This document shows, in pieces, positions 12,306 through 21,922 of a stretch of 64,000 nucleotides of DNA. The notes under the pieces were generated by a model that made no database searches, was not told the origin of the DNA, and saw nothing but the letters and a program-made list of their open reading frames with translations. The DNA comes from Flectonema sp. DT1601. Taxonomy: Eukaryota; Euglenozoa; Diplonemea; Diplonemida; Diplonemidae. Numbering within the stretch: position 1 is the stretch's first letter; the number at the start of each line of letters is the position of its first letter. Made by a program: the position numbers and the translations under genes. The stretch covers positions 926,823 through 990,822 of the forward strand of contig OZ025807.1 of the NCBI GenBank assembly GCA_964019425.1. The letters run 5' to 3'.

Positions 12306-12770
12306 ATGAAAAAGGAATCAATTTGGAAAGCTGAACAGCTCCGTCGAGATCTTGAGAATTGGTGTGAAGCTCACAATAGTAATGCAGCTCGTGAGTTGGT
12401 AATTGAGATTATCAGTTGTTTTAAAAATAGAAAGAAGCCATACGAAGTTGAAAATAACTCCATTGACTGGTCGGAGTCTCAGTATCCTTGGAAATTAACA
12501 AATTTTAAAACAAAAAACACGAGTGCAATCTCTCTTTGGTACTCATTTGCGAAGAATCTTTGGGGTTTTAAACTCAACACGAAGAAATCATTGATAACAC
12601 TCAATTGTACGAACTGTCTTGTGATTTGGGATGCTGCCCTTCGTGGAGCTGTTTTGAGAAAGAGGGAAGCGTTGGCGTTTATGTTTTCTGTTCGAAGAAA
12701 CAAATTACTCTGTAGGGATCTTATTGAGTGGGCGCTTTTGTTTATAGTTCTCTCAGACATCAATCCATGA
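12306..12770 (+). CDS. Unknown 154-residue basic protein
   Basis: An uninterrupted frame from ATG 12306 to TGA 12768-12770 encodes 154 residues with many Trp, Lys and Arg and a CTNC motif near residue 100. There is no signal peptide or clear membrane helix, though the C-terminal LIEWALLFIVL is hydrophobic. I do not recognise a family. It lies between two T-rich spacers on the same strand as its neighbours and is only about 160 bases from the next gene. Gene status rests on the open frame and on codon use resembling the neighbours, so confidence is moderate. Confidence 0.5.
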   Translation: MKKESIWKAEQLRRDLENWCEAHNSNAARELVIEIISCFKNRKKPYEVENNSIDWSESQYPWKLTNFKTKNTSAISLWYSFAKNLWGFKLNTKKSLITLNCTNCLVIWDAALRGAVLRKREALAFMFSVRRNKLLCRDLIEWALLFIVLSDINP

Positions 12771-12928
12771 GACAGAATCAGAAACTCGAACGTTACCAAC
12801 TATTTAAGTATTTTGTTTTGTTTTTGGTCGTTTAACCGTTTTATTTACACTTTTTAAAAATTCAAAAAAAGAAACTTTATTATTACGGAACATCAATACC
12901 TGTTATTACTTATCACAGGAAATATGAA

Positions 12929-14275
12929 ATGGAATTACGTCTTGTTGAGCAAGACGTTGAACAAATCCATCATCTTGTTAAAGAGATTGGAGGTAAACTA
13001 TTATTCATAGGTGAGGCTGGTAGTAGGGTAAGTTCTACACACACAGCTAACTCAGATCACGATTATTTGTGTATTGTCGTTGCTAAGTCGGTTGATCTAC
13101 TTGGTTTAAATCCATGGAAAGATAAAGTCATAACTAACATAATAAAAACTGACGGTGTCTTCCAAGAACTGTCACATTTTATTCAACTCATTTCTGAGGG
13201 AAATGTTCATGTGATTGAATCTGTGTTGGGTCACTCAGAGTCTGTTCATTTTAAGGATTTTATTTTTAGTAATTTTTGGACTCAAAAGAGACTTTCTAAA
13301 TTGCTTACAACAACTCTCTTTGATCGATACCTTCGTAAATCCATTACTCTGTTCTCTGACAGAGAAAAAGAGTCATCTGATTCGTTAGTGTCAGTTTCTT
13401 ATAAACGAAAACGTTTTTGTTTTACTTTGAGAGTAATATTGACGTCACTTTTTCTCAAATTTAAAGGGATCCTAAAAGTCTATTTCGACGACGGCCTGAT
13501 CGCCTCTTTTTTGGTAGAAATTAAAACACCGTCGGACGATGTCTTCAGAGAAAAAGAATATCTGCTTGTTAATAAAACATTATTACAACTACTTCAGAAT
13601 GATGAATGTGTTGTAGCAGAAAACAAGCATCTGAGTGAGCAATCGAAGAGATTTCTTAGTAACGTTGTGTCTAAACTATCTCGTGTGGGTGATAAGTCTC
13701 TTCAGGAAGTTCATCTTCCTCGCTCCTTCAGTTTTAAATTCATTTCTGAATTGGAAAACTGGGTTGCAGATGTTCGGAAGTCTTTTGACAGTCGATTAGA
13801 ATTATTTTATAAAAGAAATACCGAACAGCGTGTGATATTTAAAACATGTGAGATTACTGTTGTTGAATCTGGTGTTAGCATCCTGCTAAACCCTTTCCTG
13901 TTAAATAACTCTACGGAGACATCATTGTCTGATTTCATATATCGATTGTTGGACTCTGACTTAACAGCCTTGACAACACTTCTCATTCCTGAGCATGAAT
14001 CATTAGTGTTTGATGAGGATTGGAAACAATTTCGTGCATTCGCTCTTGCAATTGTTTTAAATTGTAATTTTTTTGCTGATGTTGCAATCAACAAACGATC
14101 GCCTCTTATCAGATGCTTTCTTGCACAGCAATGTGATGATAGAGGATTCTCTTCTCCTCTCAATGAAGTTTTTAGTATCTGGACCAGTTCATATCAAACT
14201 ATGAAGGGACACACTATTGATGACGCTCGTCTGTTGTTCAATAATTGGATAATTAATTACAGGAAACTGGTTTGA
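12929..14275 (+). CDS. RlaP-like nucleotidyltransferase (polymerase beta fold)
   Basis: The product has 448 residues. Residues about 27-48 read FIGEAGSRVSSTHTANSDHD, with Y and LCIVV following, which is the GS...SDxD active-site pattern of the polymerase-beta nucleotidyltransferase superfamily, with two metal-binding Asp. The following region (KSVDLLGL; FIQLISEGNVHVIESVL) matches the RlaP branch (RNA-ligase-associated family, PF10127) as I remember it. Members are thought to transfer nucleotides to RNA or protein, but few have a known substrate. The C-terminal 250 residues are not recognised and may be helical. The start at 12929 is preceded by TTATCACAG ending at 12918 and by an out-of-frame ATG at 12924, so the exact start is uncertain; a next in-frame Met is far downstream. 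No other RNA-repair gene is adjacent. Confidence 0.68.
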   Translation: MELRLVEQDVEQIHHLVKEIGGKLLFIGEAGSRVSSTHTANSDHDYLCIVVAKSVDLLGLNPWKDKVITNIIKTDGVFQELSHFIQLISEGNVHVIESVLGHSESVHFKDFIFSNFWTQKRLSKLLTTTLFDRYLRKSITLFSDREKESSDSLVSVSYKRKRFCFTLRVILTSLFLKFKGILKVYFDDGLIASFLVEIKTPSDDVFREKEYLLVNKTLLQLLQNDECVVAENKHLSEQSKRFLSNVVSKLSRVGDKSLQEVHLPRSFSFKFISELENWVADVRKSFDSRLELFYKRNTEQRVIFKTCEITVVESGVSILLNPFLLNNSTETSLSDFIYRLLDSDLTALTTLLIPEHESLVFDEDWKQFRAFALAIVLNCNFFADVAINKRSPLIRCFLAQQCDDRGFSSPLNEVFSIWTSSYQTMKGHTIDDARLLFNNWIINYRKLV

Positions 14276-14388
14276 GGGTTTTGACTGACTTTATTCCTTT
14301 TTGTGTTGTTGTTGGGTTGTTTTTTTGTTGTAATTTTTGTTAAATAACATATTTTAAAAGTTATTAAAAAAAGAACAAAAAAAGAAAA

Positions 14389-15456
14389 ATGGATTCAATG
14401 CGTCAGAATAAAATATCATTTTCTCGAATTAGAGCGTTGAAGTGGATAGCTGATGATGAAGGACCTGTCGTAGTTGCAAGTTGTACAAACGATGGAGCTG
14501 GTGGAGGTGAATTAGAAGTCATCCGACCAATAGTAGAAAATGGAGAACCCCCTTACTGTAAAACTATAAGTAGCAAACTAATTGAGAGTGAAGGATGTTG
14601 TATTGATTCAACTAACTCTGCAACAACTGCTGTTGTTGGATGCGAGAACGGAACAGTACTTACAATGTGCTCTGAGAATGGAAAGTTAAACATAACATCA
14701 AATCACAAAATTAATTCTCACGGATGCACCTCAGCAGCTGTCACTTCCATAAAGAGTCTTTCAAACAAGATATGTGTTGGTACTGAAGCTGGTTACTTCG
14801 GTCTGTTGGATATAAACAATTCTTCAACAACTCTTTCAGTACAACCGGCTACTTGTCAGTTACCAATCTTAGCGATGGAGCAAATGACGGAGAATGTGTT
14901 GGCAATGATAACTATGAAAAGTCTTTATCTTTGGGATATTCGTCAGTCAACTGTTTGTTTAGGTCCAATTTCTTTTAGTGATCAACCAGAAGAGTTAACG
15001 ACTCTTAACTACAGAATGGGTAGCAGTGAAATTATTGTTGGTAAGAAAACTCCTCGTGGAGGAGCCTTCAGCATCCTAGACCTTAGAAACAGTTCTTCAG
15101 ACAGTATTGATGGTGTTTGGGCTGCTTCTGTATGTGGCAGTGCGTCTTTCCCTCCTCCACAGCTCGGTCAGCAAGCTTTCTCTGAACAGAGCAGTAGATT
15201 TAATTATCCAGTTGCTACCCATCTGGTGGACTCAAAGACATTGTTGTCGGCATCTTTTAATGGACAACTTTATGAGTCTTTAATCGTTTCGGAATTACCT
15301 GGAGTTCCAAATATCTATCAGTCGTCGAGGAGTGAACCTTTAATGCAACGAAGTGATATTCCAGCACCGCTTACATCACTTGATGTTGCAGGTCCTGCAG
15401 TTGCTGTTGGAACCAGAGGACGTGGTGTCGTTCTTTGTGATTTACTCACCAGATGA
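14389..15456 (+). CDS. NUP43: Nucleoporin Nup43-like WD40 protein
   Basis: The product has 355 residues forming a seven-bladed propeller-like protein. It resembles human Nup43 from end to end in my recollection: the start MRQNKISFSRIRALKW against FVSQKISKTRWRPL, the blade motif LYLWDIRQ against LKIWDFRQ, and the last blade LTSLDVAGPAVAVGTRGRG against VNTLDVLGPCLVCGTDAEA. Nup43 is a peripheral subunit of the Nup107-160 (Y) complex of the nuclear pore. The gene is a single exon with an A-rich start context (GAAAAATGG). WD repeats are poorly conserved, so another propeller protein cannot be excluded, but the match of the C-terminal blade is specific. Confidence 0.75.
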   Translation: MDSMRQNKISFSRIRALKWIADDEGPVVVASCTNDGAGGGELEVIRPIVENGEPPYCKTISSKLIESEGCCIDSTNSATTAVVGCENGTVLTMCSENGKLNITSNHKINSHGCTSAAVTSIKSLSNKICVGTEAGYFGLLDINNSSTTLSVQPATCQLPILAMEQMTENVLAMITMKSLYLWDIRQSTVCLGPISFSDQPEELTTLNYRMGSSEIIVGKKTPRGGAFSILDLRNSSSDSIDGVWAASVCGSASFPPPQLGQQAFSEQSSRFNYPVATHLVDSKTLLSASFNGQLYESLIVSELPGVPNIYQSSRSEPLMQRSDIPAPLTSLDVAGPAVAVGTRGRGVVLCDLLTR

Positions 15457-15666
15457 TAGCAACCAGTGAATACGAAAGGGTTCTATCTTTAAGAAGGAAT
15501 CAATGCACTCATGTCAAGTGTTAGAATAACATAACTGTTTGTGAGAATTTTTCATCTTTGAAAAAACAGGAATCAATTCTTCTTTCAGTACCTACCCACA
15601 CATGATATGAATTAAACTTGAAAACATTCTATTGAAGTGATTACGTCATCTGTTGAATTTCTACAA

Positions 15667-15684
15667 CCTTTCCTCCTCCCATAG
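15667..15684 (+). promoter_or_regulatory. Candidate trans-splice acceptor
   Basis: CTTTCCTCCTCCCATAG is a strong pyrimidine tract plus AG, 19 bases upstream of the ATG at 15704, with no convincing cis donor close by. Confidence 0.5.
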
Positions 15685-15703
15685 ACTTAGACGGTAATAT
15701 AAA

Positions 15704-16006
15704 ATGCTTAAAAGAACCATAGCAATAAGAAGTGGTCAGCCGGGTTCGAAGGCGAGTGCTACTTCAGCTCCGTTCTCCAGGCCGCAGAATATGGATATGA
15801 GTTTTTCAACTGCTATGCTCTCGACTTTTTTTATTTTGGGATGTTGGGAATGTTATACATGGAAGCACAAACCTGATATGAACCAATACACTCCACCAGA
15901 TCCAAAGCAGTGGGAAGATAATTTATCATATTCAACCGGTCATAATAGACGATTTGATACTTCGTATTCCTTTAACGATTCTGACAAAGATAAGACTAGA
16001 ACATGA
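15704..16006 (+). CDS. Small, probably mitochondrial, single-pass membrane protein
   Basis: The product has 100 residues. The first 27 (MLKRTIAIRSGQPGSKASAT...) are rich in Arg, Lys and Ser without acidic residues, as in a mitochondrial presequence. One membrane helix follows (FSTAMLSTFFILGCWECYTW) and then a charged tail (HKPDMNQYTPPDPKQWEDN). The size and layout resemble accessory subunits of respiratory complexes, which are often poorly conserved, but I cannot name one. A strong candidate splice acceptor 19 bases upstream and same-strand neighbours support a real gene. Confidence 0.6.
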   Translation: MLKRTIAIRSGQPGSKASATSAPFSRPQNMDMSFSTAMLSTFFILGCWECYTWKHKPDMNQYTPPDPKQWEDNLSYSTGHNRRFDTSYSFNDSDKDKTRT

Positions 16007-16062
16007 TGAGTAGCTTCAATCGGAATGGTACTCTACTTAGTCACGTACTACTTACTCAGATG

Positions 16063-16162
16063 GTAAGTTGGGTAAATCTGTACTTCGAATGGATGTTAAG
16101 TTGTGGTGAGAATCGTTTGTGATACCCATCGTCTTCATATCACTAAAATCTTTGTATAACAG
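16063..16162 (+). other. Candidate 5' UTR intron or outron of Raptor
   Basis: GTAAGT at 16063 and TGTATAACAG ending at 16162 bracket 100 bases upstream of the Raptor start. It could be a cis-intron in the 5' UTR, or only the AG may be used, for a spliced leader. Confidence 0.4.
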
Positions 16163-16196
16163 GAGGTGTGATAATTACACACACCGATAACATAAA

Positions 16197-19100
16197 ATGA
16201 TGAAAGGAGGTAGAGGAGCGGACACCTCATCGGAGGTCCGCATTTCTAAGGAGTTGAGTTTGTACACGCCCTTCGATCCTCCGAGCACGTGGGGTTTGAC
16301 TGAAGATGAGGAAGACGAAAAGACAACAACAGACTGGAGACTTGGAAAAGACAGAACAAAAACTAATCACGTACTACTACTACTATGTCTTAATGTGGGA
16401 ATAGATCCTCCAGATGTTCTAAGAGTTGAACCATGTGCTAAGATTGAGTGTTGGACTGACCCTCTAATTGCTCAGTCAAAAATGCTCACCAAAGGAAGTG
16501 AAGTAATTGGAGACCTTCTAATCCAACAGTACAAAAGTCTTCAAAAGGCTGCTACTTACAAAGCTTGTCTTGAGCTTAGTGATGACGATATGAAATATCA
16601 ATTACAAGCAATGCGTAAAAAGGCTAAAGACGGTCGAGTATTAGTACATTACAACGGTCACGGTGTTCCGAGAGTGACACAGTTTGGAGAGCTTTGGTTC
16701 TTTGATCCCGACCACACTCAATACGTACCAGTCACGATAACTGAAATTATGGGAAGAATTGGAACGCCCACCATATACGTACTTGACTGTTCAAATGCAG
16801 GTGCAATTCTTCATTATTGGTATAAGCATAATTTTCATCAAACGAGACAAAAAGATATTTTAATTTGTGCTTGCAGGAGACATGAAGACCTTCCATTGAA
16901 CCCAATCCTACCAGCTGATCTCTTAACAAGTTGTTTAACAACACCAATAAGAGCTTCTTTAGAATGGTATTTTCACTACTCTCAAAGAGAATGTTTATTA
17001 CCTAATGTGACTAGGGAGATGATTGGTGCAGTTCCTGGTAATGCGGCAGATCGTAAAACGCCTCTCGGAGAGCTAACTTGGATATTTACTGCGGTCACTG
17101 ATGCGATCGCGTGGTGTGCCTTGCCAAGGAATTTATTTAATAGATTGTTCAGACCTCGTTTTGATATGCTTCAAGTTGCTTTGTTTAGAGGATTTCTATT
17201 AGCTGATAGAGTAATGAGAGAAACTGGTTGTGTTCCGGTGTCTCATCCACCATTACCAGAAACTCATTCTCACCCTTTGTGGGAGGCTTGGGAATTGGCG
17301 TTGGAAGGTATTCTGTCTCAGCTTCCTAGTATGCTTAACAGTGATTTAACACCAAGTACGTCTTATACTTATAGACCTTCTTCATTCTTTAGTGAACAGT
17401 TAACTGCTTTTGAAATTTGGGTTGAATTTGGTTCTAGTTCACAACCAGCACCAGATCAACTTCCATGTATAATTCAAGGACTGAGTAGTCATCAGTACAG
17501 AGTTAGATCATTAAGATTACTTGCAAGATATTTAGACTTGGGATCTTGGGCTGTTATTGACGCACTCAGCTGTGGAGTAATGCCCTACGTATGCAGACTA
17601 CTACAACAAGCAGACCTTGTTTTCATAATGGTTGTAATTTGGACTAAAATCCTCCTCGTTGATAAAACAGAAGCCACACTGGGTGACCTTATTAAAGTTC
17701 AAATTCCTCCAGCAAAAGTCTTTCTCGAAGTACTGACTCCAAACAGCACTTCAGAAGAAGGAAAATCAACACCACAAGAAATACCAAGCACACATTACTT
17801 CATGGAGGGTACTACTATACTGCAGTGTAAAGCGATGGCTTGTTTTATATTGTCATCCTTGCTAGATGGGTGTGGACTTGATGCACAAGTAACTCTTTGG
17901 AATAGTGGATTACTACATCCATGTCTTGCTGCTATGCGTCAACAACCAGTTGAAGAAAGTTGTGATTCAGTTCCATCGTTAAGAGCTTGGGCCGCGATGT
18001 GTTTTTCGAAATTAATTCAAAACATACCCGCAGCTATCGATCATTGTATTGATGAAGTAAAGTGTCACATTCATGATCTCTCTCCATTACTACAAGATCA
18101 TGACCAACAAGTACGAGCAGCTGCTTGTGTTGGTCTTTCACAGTTAGTCGGAAGAGGAGAATCTTTGTTTTTTAAATCACATTCAGCTCGTAATTTTGAA
18201 GCTCGCAGAGAAAATTCAACAGAAGAACCCTCCTCAGGACCGTCAAGTGGCAAGTCGTTAATATTCACAGACCTCGCTATTCTTCAATACCTTTCGGATG
18301 TCGTATCAGACCCGTCTCCGCTAGTCAGACAAGAAGTACTACATGCGCTGTCTAAGTATTATACAAAATATCAGATCTCACCAAATAATAAAGAAGTTGC
18401 GGATGCTACCGGACTTCTTCATCAAGTTGAAACAAAATCTCTTCTCGATGAAGAAAATCCAACCACTAACTACAGTCATGTTTCTGGGGGAGGTAAGACA
18501 CTTCCAACATTAACTGAGGTTGCTACTGAGTTCGGGAGTGATGATTTAGACGCTAATGGGGTTGAAGGGATTCCAGAGATGGCTGAGTATCAAGACCTTA
18601 GAATTAAACTTATGCACGATGTGACTTCTGTACTACAATCACTTATTAATGATCCTTATCCTCATTTAGAGTCAAAAGTTAATCAAGTTATTGAAGTACT
18701 CAATTCTCGTTATGGGAAATCCTCAACTCAGTCTCCAGCTCGGTCACCACATCCACTTGAAAAGCAAAAGAATAATGAACCAAAACTTCCTAAGAGTACT
18801 TTGTACATATGGATGCAAGCAGATTTACAAAAACCTCTTTTTAGTGTTGAGGAGGCAGTTCCAGCGCTTGAACGTCGAAAGTTTCGAGAACAAATAAATA
18901 GAGATACCATTCAAGGTAACATTGGGAAGTGTAATGAGAGAAGTTATTTACCATCTCCGTCAGGACCAGCAGAGAAGATTGGAAAGGCTCAGATTAGTAT
19001 AACACCAGTGATGTCTGGTAACCATTCGATTGTAGACTCAAAGTTTAGAGCGTTCTTACCACAAGCAGTGATATCAGATTCAAGTAATACGGTTTCGTTA

Positions 19101-20160
19101 GTTGATATTACAACTAGAAGTGTTTTGAATTCAGTTCGTCATCGTGTTCCTGTTTGTCAATCATTTGTACTCAATGACGCTACTGATACTCCTTCTGTTC
19201 TTGTGACTGATCAAAACGGTTGCGTATCAGTCTATGGAGGAATCGTTCCTTCAGGAAACGCTGCTACTAAACCTTCACTGGTAACGTCGTTTATGGCAAC
19301 TAAAAACCCAACTAGAGTTTGTTCAGACTGGCAGCCTGCTGACAGGACTCTTATTTACGCTGGTGACTCTTCGTATGTTCTTTTTATTATTATTTGTTAC
19401 GATAAAGTATGAGTGACGAGAATGATAAAGATAACAATAAAATGATCAAAAAAAAATAATAATAATAATTACAGTAAAATTCATCTTTTCTCCTTAGAAG
19501 ATGACCGTCTGCAGCAGTCAATTTCTCTACCGTCTCGTGGAGTTGATGTGTCAGTTGTGAAGGCTGACGAGCAAGGAACACGAACTGTATGTTTATGTTA
19601 TAATTTTATATTAATAAACAAACTAAACCTACACAAATATGAAAACACATAAAACAGCTTGCTGCTGGATTCGTTGATGGATCTGTTCGATACTGGGATG
19701 CTAGAGTAGGAAGCGCAAGACTATCAGCAAGGTTTGCTCATCCTGGTAGTACTGATCCAGTCATCGCATTATTTCTAAGAAGTGGAAGCAATCAAATTTA
19801 TTCTATTCATCAAAGTAGTGTTACTCGAATATGGGATATCCGGGCTAATAGAAATGACAGTCGAAAACTTGATGCATACAAAGGGAAATCCATCAACTTT
19901 GCTCACCTGCATCATACCCATCCTCTATTACTGTGTGGACACTCTGGTTCTGATCATGTTGGAAAACTTGAATTTATCAATACAAAGAATGAAGTTCTTG
20001 GAGAGGTAGCTCTTCCAAAGGTATGTACCAATCTTAGTGTAATAGAGTGTTTTAGATTTATAAAATAATAATAAAACATCTACAGGTTGCTTCTTCAAGC
20101 ATGAGTCTTCATCCTTACCAGTCTGCAGCTCTTATTGACAAATTATTGGTTCAATTCTAA
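16197..20160 (+). CDS. RPTOR: Raptor, TORC1 scaffold subunit (4 exons)
   Basis: Exons 16197-19372, 19475-19586, 19658-20020 and 20086-20160 give 1241 residues; donors are all GTATGT and acceptors TTACAG, AAACAG and CTACAG. The N-terminal Raptor caspase-like domain (residues about 50-260) has the family motifs VHYNGHGVP near 151 and YVLDCSNAG near 195, the inactive equivalents of the caspase His and Cys sites. Armadillo/HEAT repeats follow (LQDHDQQVRAAACVGLSQL, DPSPLVRQEVLHALSKYY), and a C-terminal WD40 propeller is completed only by the last three exons (AAGFVDGSVRYWDAR; SIHQSSVTRIWDIR). Raptor recruits substrates to TOR kinase in nutrient signalling. The length matches other Raptors. All three introns sit in the last fifth of the gene. 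Confidence 0.96.
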
Positions 20161-20523
20161 GTTGTTGTTTTTTTTTCGCTCGCTTATTGTTTCGTTTTGA
20201 AAAAAAAAAGGAATGGGGGAAAAAAATAAAAATAAAAAAAAGCACACATTTCTTTCACAGTGTTTGTCTGGTACGGTTATATTTTTATTGTTTTACTTTT
20301 TTTTTAATTTGCTGACGCTTGTCCTTTCAGGTTTAGAATACCTTTTACGGCTACAAGCTAAAGTTTCGCAACGTGTTTTTTTTTTTTATTATTATTTCTT
20401 TTTGTTTGCCTTATCTTATAGCTTTTTATCTGTTGTCTGGAGAACAAATTAGCACAGTCCAATTAATGATAACTGAACGTTTTTTTTTTTCTTTTAAAAA
20501 TTCTTAACAGAAAAGAAAAAAAA
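20161..20523 (+). other. Intergenic spacer, T-rich
   Basis: There is no coding signal. Poly-T and poly-A tracts dominate; a T-rich tract ending TTCTTAACAG at 20510 lies 13 bases before the next ATG and is a good splice acceptor candidate. Confidence 0.7.
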
Positions 20524-21609
20524 ATGTCACAACTACCAGAAGTGACCGCGATACTTAGGGAAGACTTTAGAAATCTGCTTGATGACTATCCTTTATTTAG
20601 AGATTTCTTTTGGAAACATTCAAAAAGTACGAGAACTACCTTAATAAAAGATTGGCAAGAACGCTATGAAAATGAAGAATACGACTACTCAGGAAAGAGT
20701 AAGAACATGAGAGAATGGGTACAAAAATTAATTGACGGAGGAGCTTTCTCTGAAAAAATCTCAACACCAACACGATATGAAATTGGACAAAAGATTCTTT
20801 GCAGAGACAAAGGAGAAGATTGGCAACAGGGTACTATTAAATCAATATCTCCTCTTAGGATAAAACCCACCCTCGCAATAAAGGGAAACTGGAAAGACAG
20901 CGTCTGGCACGACATTAAGGCAGTCACTATGATGGTCGGAATGAAAGTAAGATGCAGAGATGCGAAATCAAACTTTAAATGTGGAATCATAAAAGGAATA
21001 AATCCAATTAGAGTTGAGACATCACCTGGAGCAGGTTCTCATAAATATGATGTCGTTGAGGAACTTCCTCCAATTATATACAGTTCTCACACTTCAGAAA
21101 CTCCATCTGATTGTAGCATCTGTCTTGAGGGGATTGTAGTAAAGCAGATCACTGCTGGAGTTGGTAGGTCGGGATGTCGTCATTTGTTTCATAAAAAGTG
21201 TCTTTTAAAATGGTTTGAAACATCTCCGTCATGTCCACTCTGTCGAACAAGTGAAGGAATTGATAATAATCAAATGGACTGTTCAGATACGAATCTTAAA
21301 GTTGGGTCAATAGTCACAATGAGAGGTACTTCAGGTCTAGCGACAATCACATCCATCACGTCTGATGGAATACTTGTTGATAGTACTAACGCTGTTGAAT
21401 CTCTTCATAGTCCATTTGATCTACTTTCTGATTGTCATCCACCAAAAGTAGGATCTGAACTCCAAATTGTCAATCTCGAAGGTCCCAACTCAAATCTAAA
21501 TAAGCAATCTGGAAAGTGTGTTGGATACTTGAGAGATAGAGCAGTTATTCAACTGGAAGGAACTGAAGAGAAGAAAGCTTTTAAAATAATGAATCTCAGA
21601 TTACTTTAA
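20524..21609 (+). CDS. RING-H2 finger protein, probable E3 ubiquitin ligase
   Basis: The product has 361 residues. A RING-H2 finger lies at about 199-240: CSICLE, then a 15-residue loop to CRHLFHKKC and CPLC, which supplies the C3H2C3 zinc ligands. Flanking it are repeated small beta modules of similar wording (VGMKVRCRDAKSNFKCGIIKGINPIRVE; IGQKILCRDKGEDWQQGTIKSI; VGSIVTMRGTSGLATITSIT), apparently three or four SH3-like or Tudor-like barrels with the pattern 'G-x-K-hydrophobic...G-hydrophobic-hydrophobic...I-x-P-hydrophobic-hydrophobic'. These may bind a target; the family is not named. The N-terminal helical part is unknown. E2 binding is inferred from the RING type. Single exon. Confidence 0.85.
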   Translation: MSQLPEVTAILREDFRNLLDDYPLFRDFFWKHSKSTRTTLIKDWQERYENEEYDYSGKSKNMREWVQKLIDGGAFSEKISTPTRYEIGQKILCRDKGEDWQQGTIKSISPLRIKPTLAIKGNWKDSVWHDIKAVTMMVGMKVRCRDAKSNFKCGIIKGINPIRVETSPGAGSHKYDVVEELPPIIYSSHTSETPSDCSICLEGIVVKQITAGVGRSGCRHLFHKKCLLKWFETSPSCPLCRTSEGIDNNQMDCSDTNLKVGSIVTMRGTSGLATITSITSDGILVDSTNAVESLHSPFDLLSDCHPPKVGSELQIVNLEGPNSNLNKQSGKCVGYLRDRAVIQLEGTEEKKAFKIMNLRLL

Positions 21610-21922
21610 ACTGAGTACCTCCCTTTGACACCCTAAATCTTGCACACATGTTTGACTAATAATAAAGGAAAATGGAATAAGTACTTCCACTTCGCACATC
21701 TGAAAAAGGTGATGATTCTGTTTTTTTTTTGTTTTGTTTTTAAACTCCGACCTCACCGTGGGAGTCGACATTGAATTGTATCCCTGAGATCACTTGTGTG
21801 TTTTGTTTTATTGTGTAAGACAACAAGCATTACATGTTGTGAAGATACTTTACTAAGAAGATAAACATGAGGGTTGGGATTATTATTATTATTATTTCAT
21901 TCAGATCATCACAGCATAGGAT
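21610..21922 (+). other. Intergenic spacer
   Basis: A 313-base spacer with a T-run, an ATT repeat tract just before the next gene and ATCACAG ending at 21914 as a candidate splice acceptor. Nothing else is seen. Confidence 0.6.
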
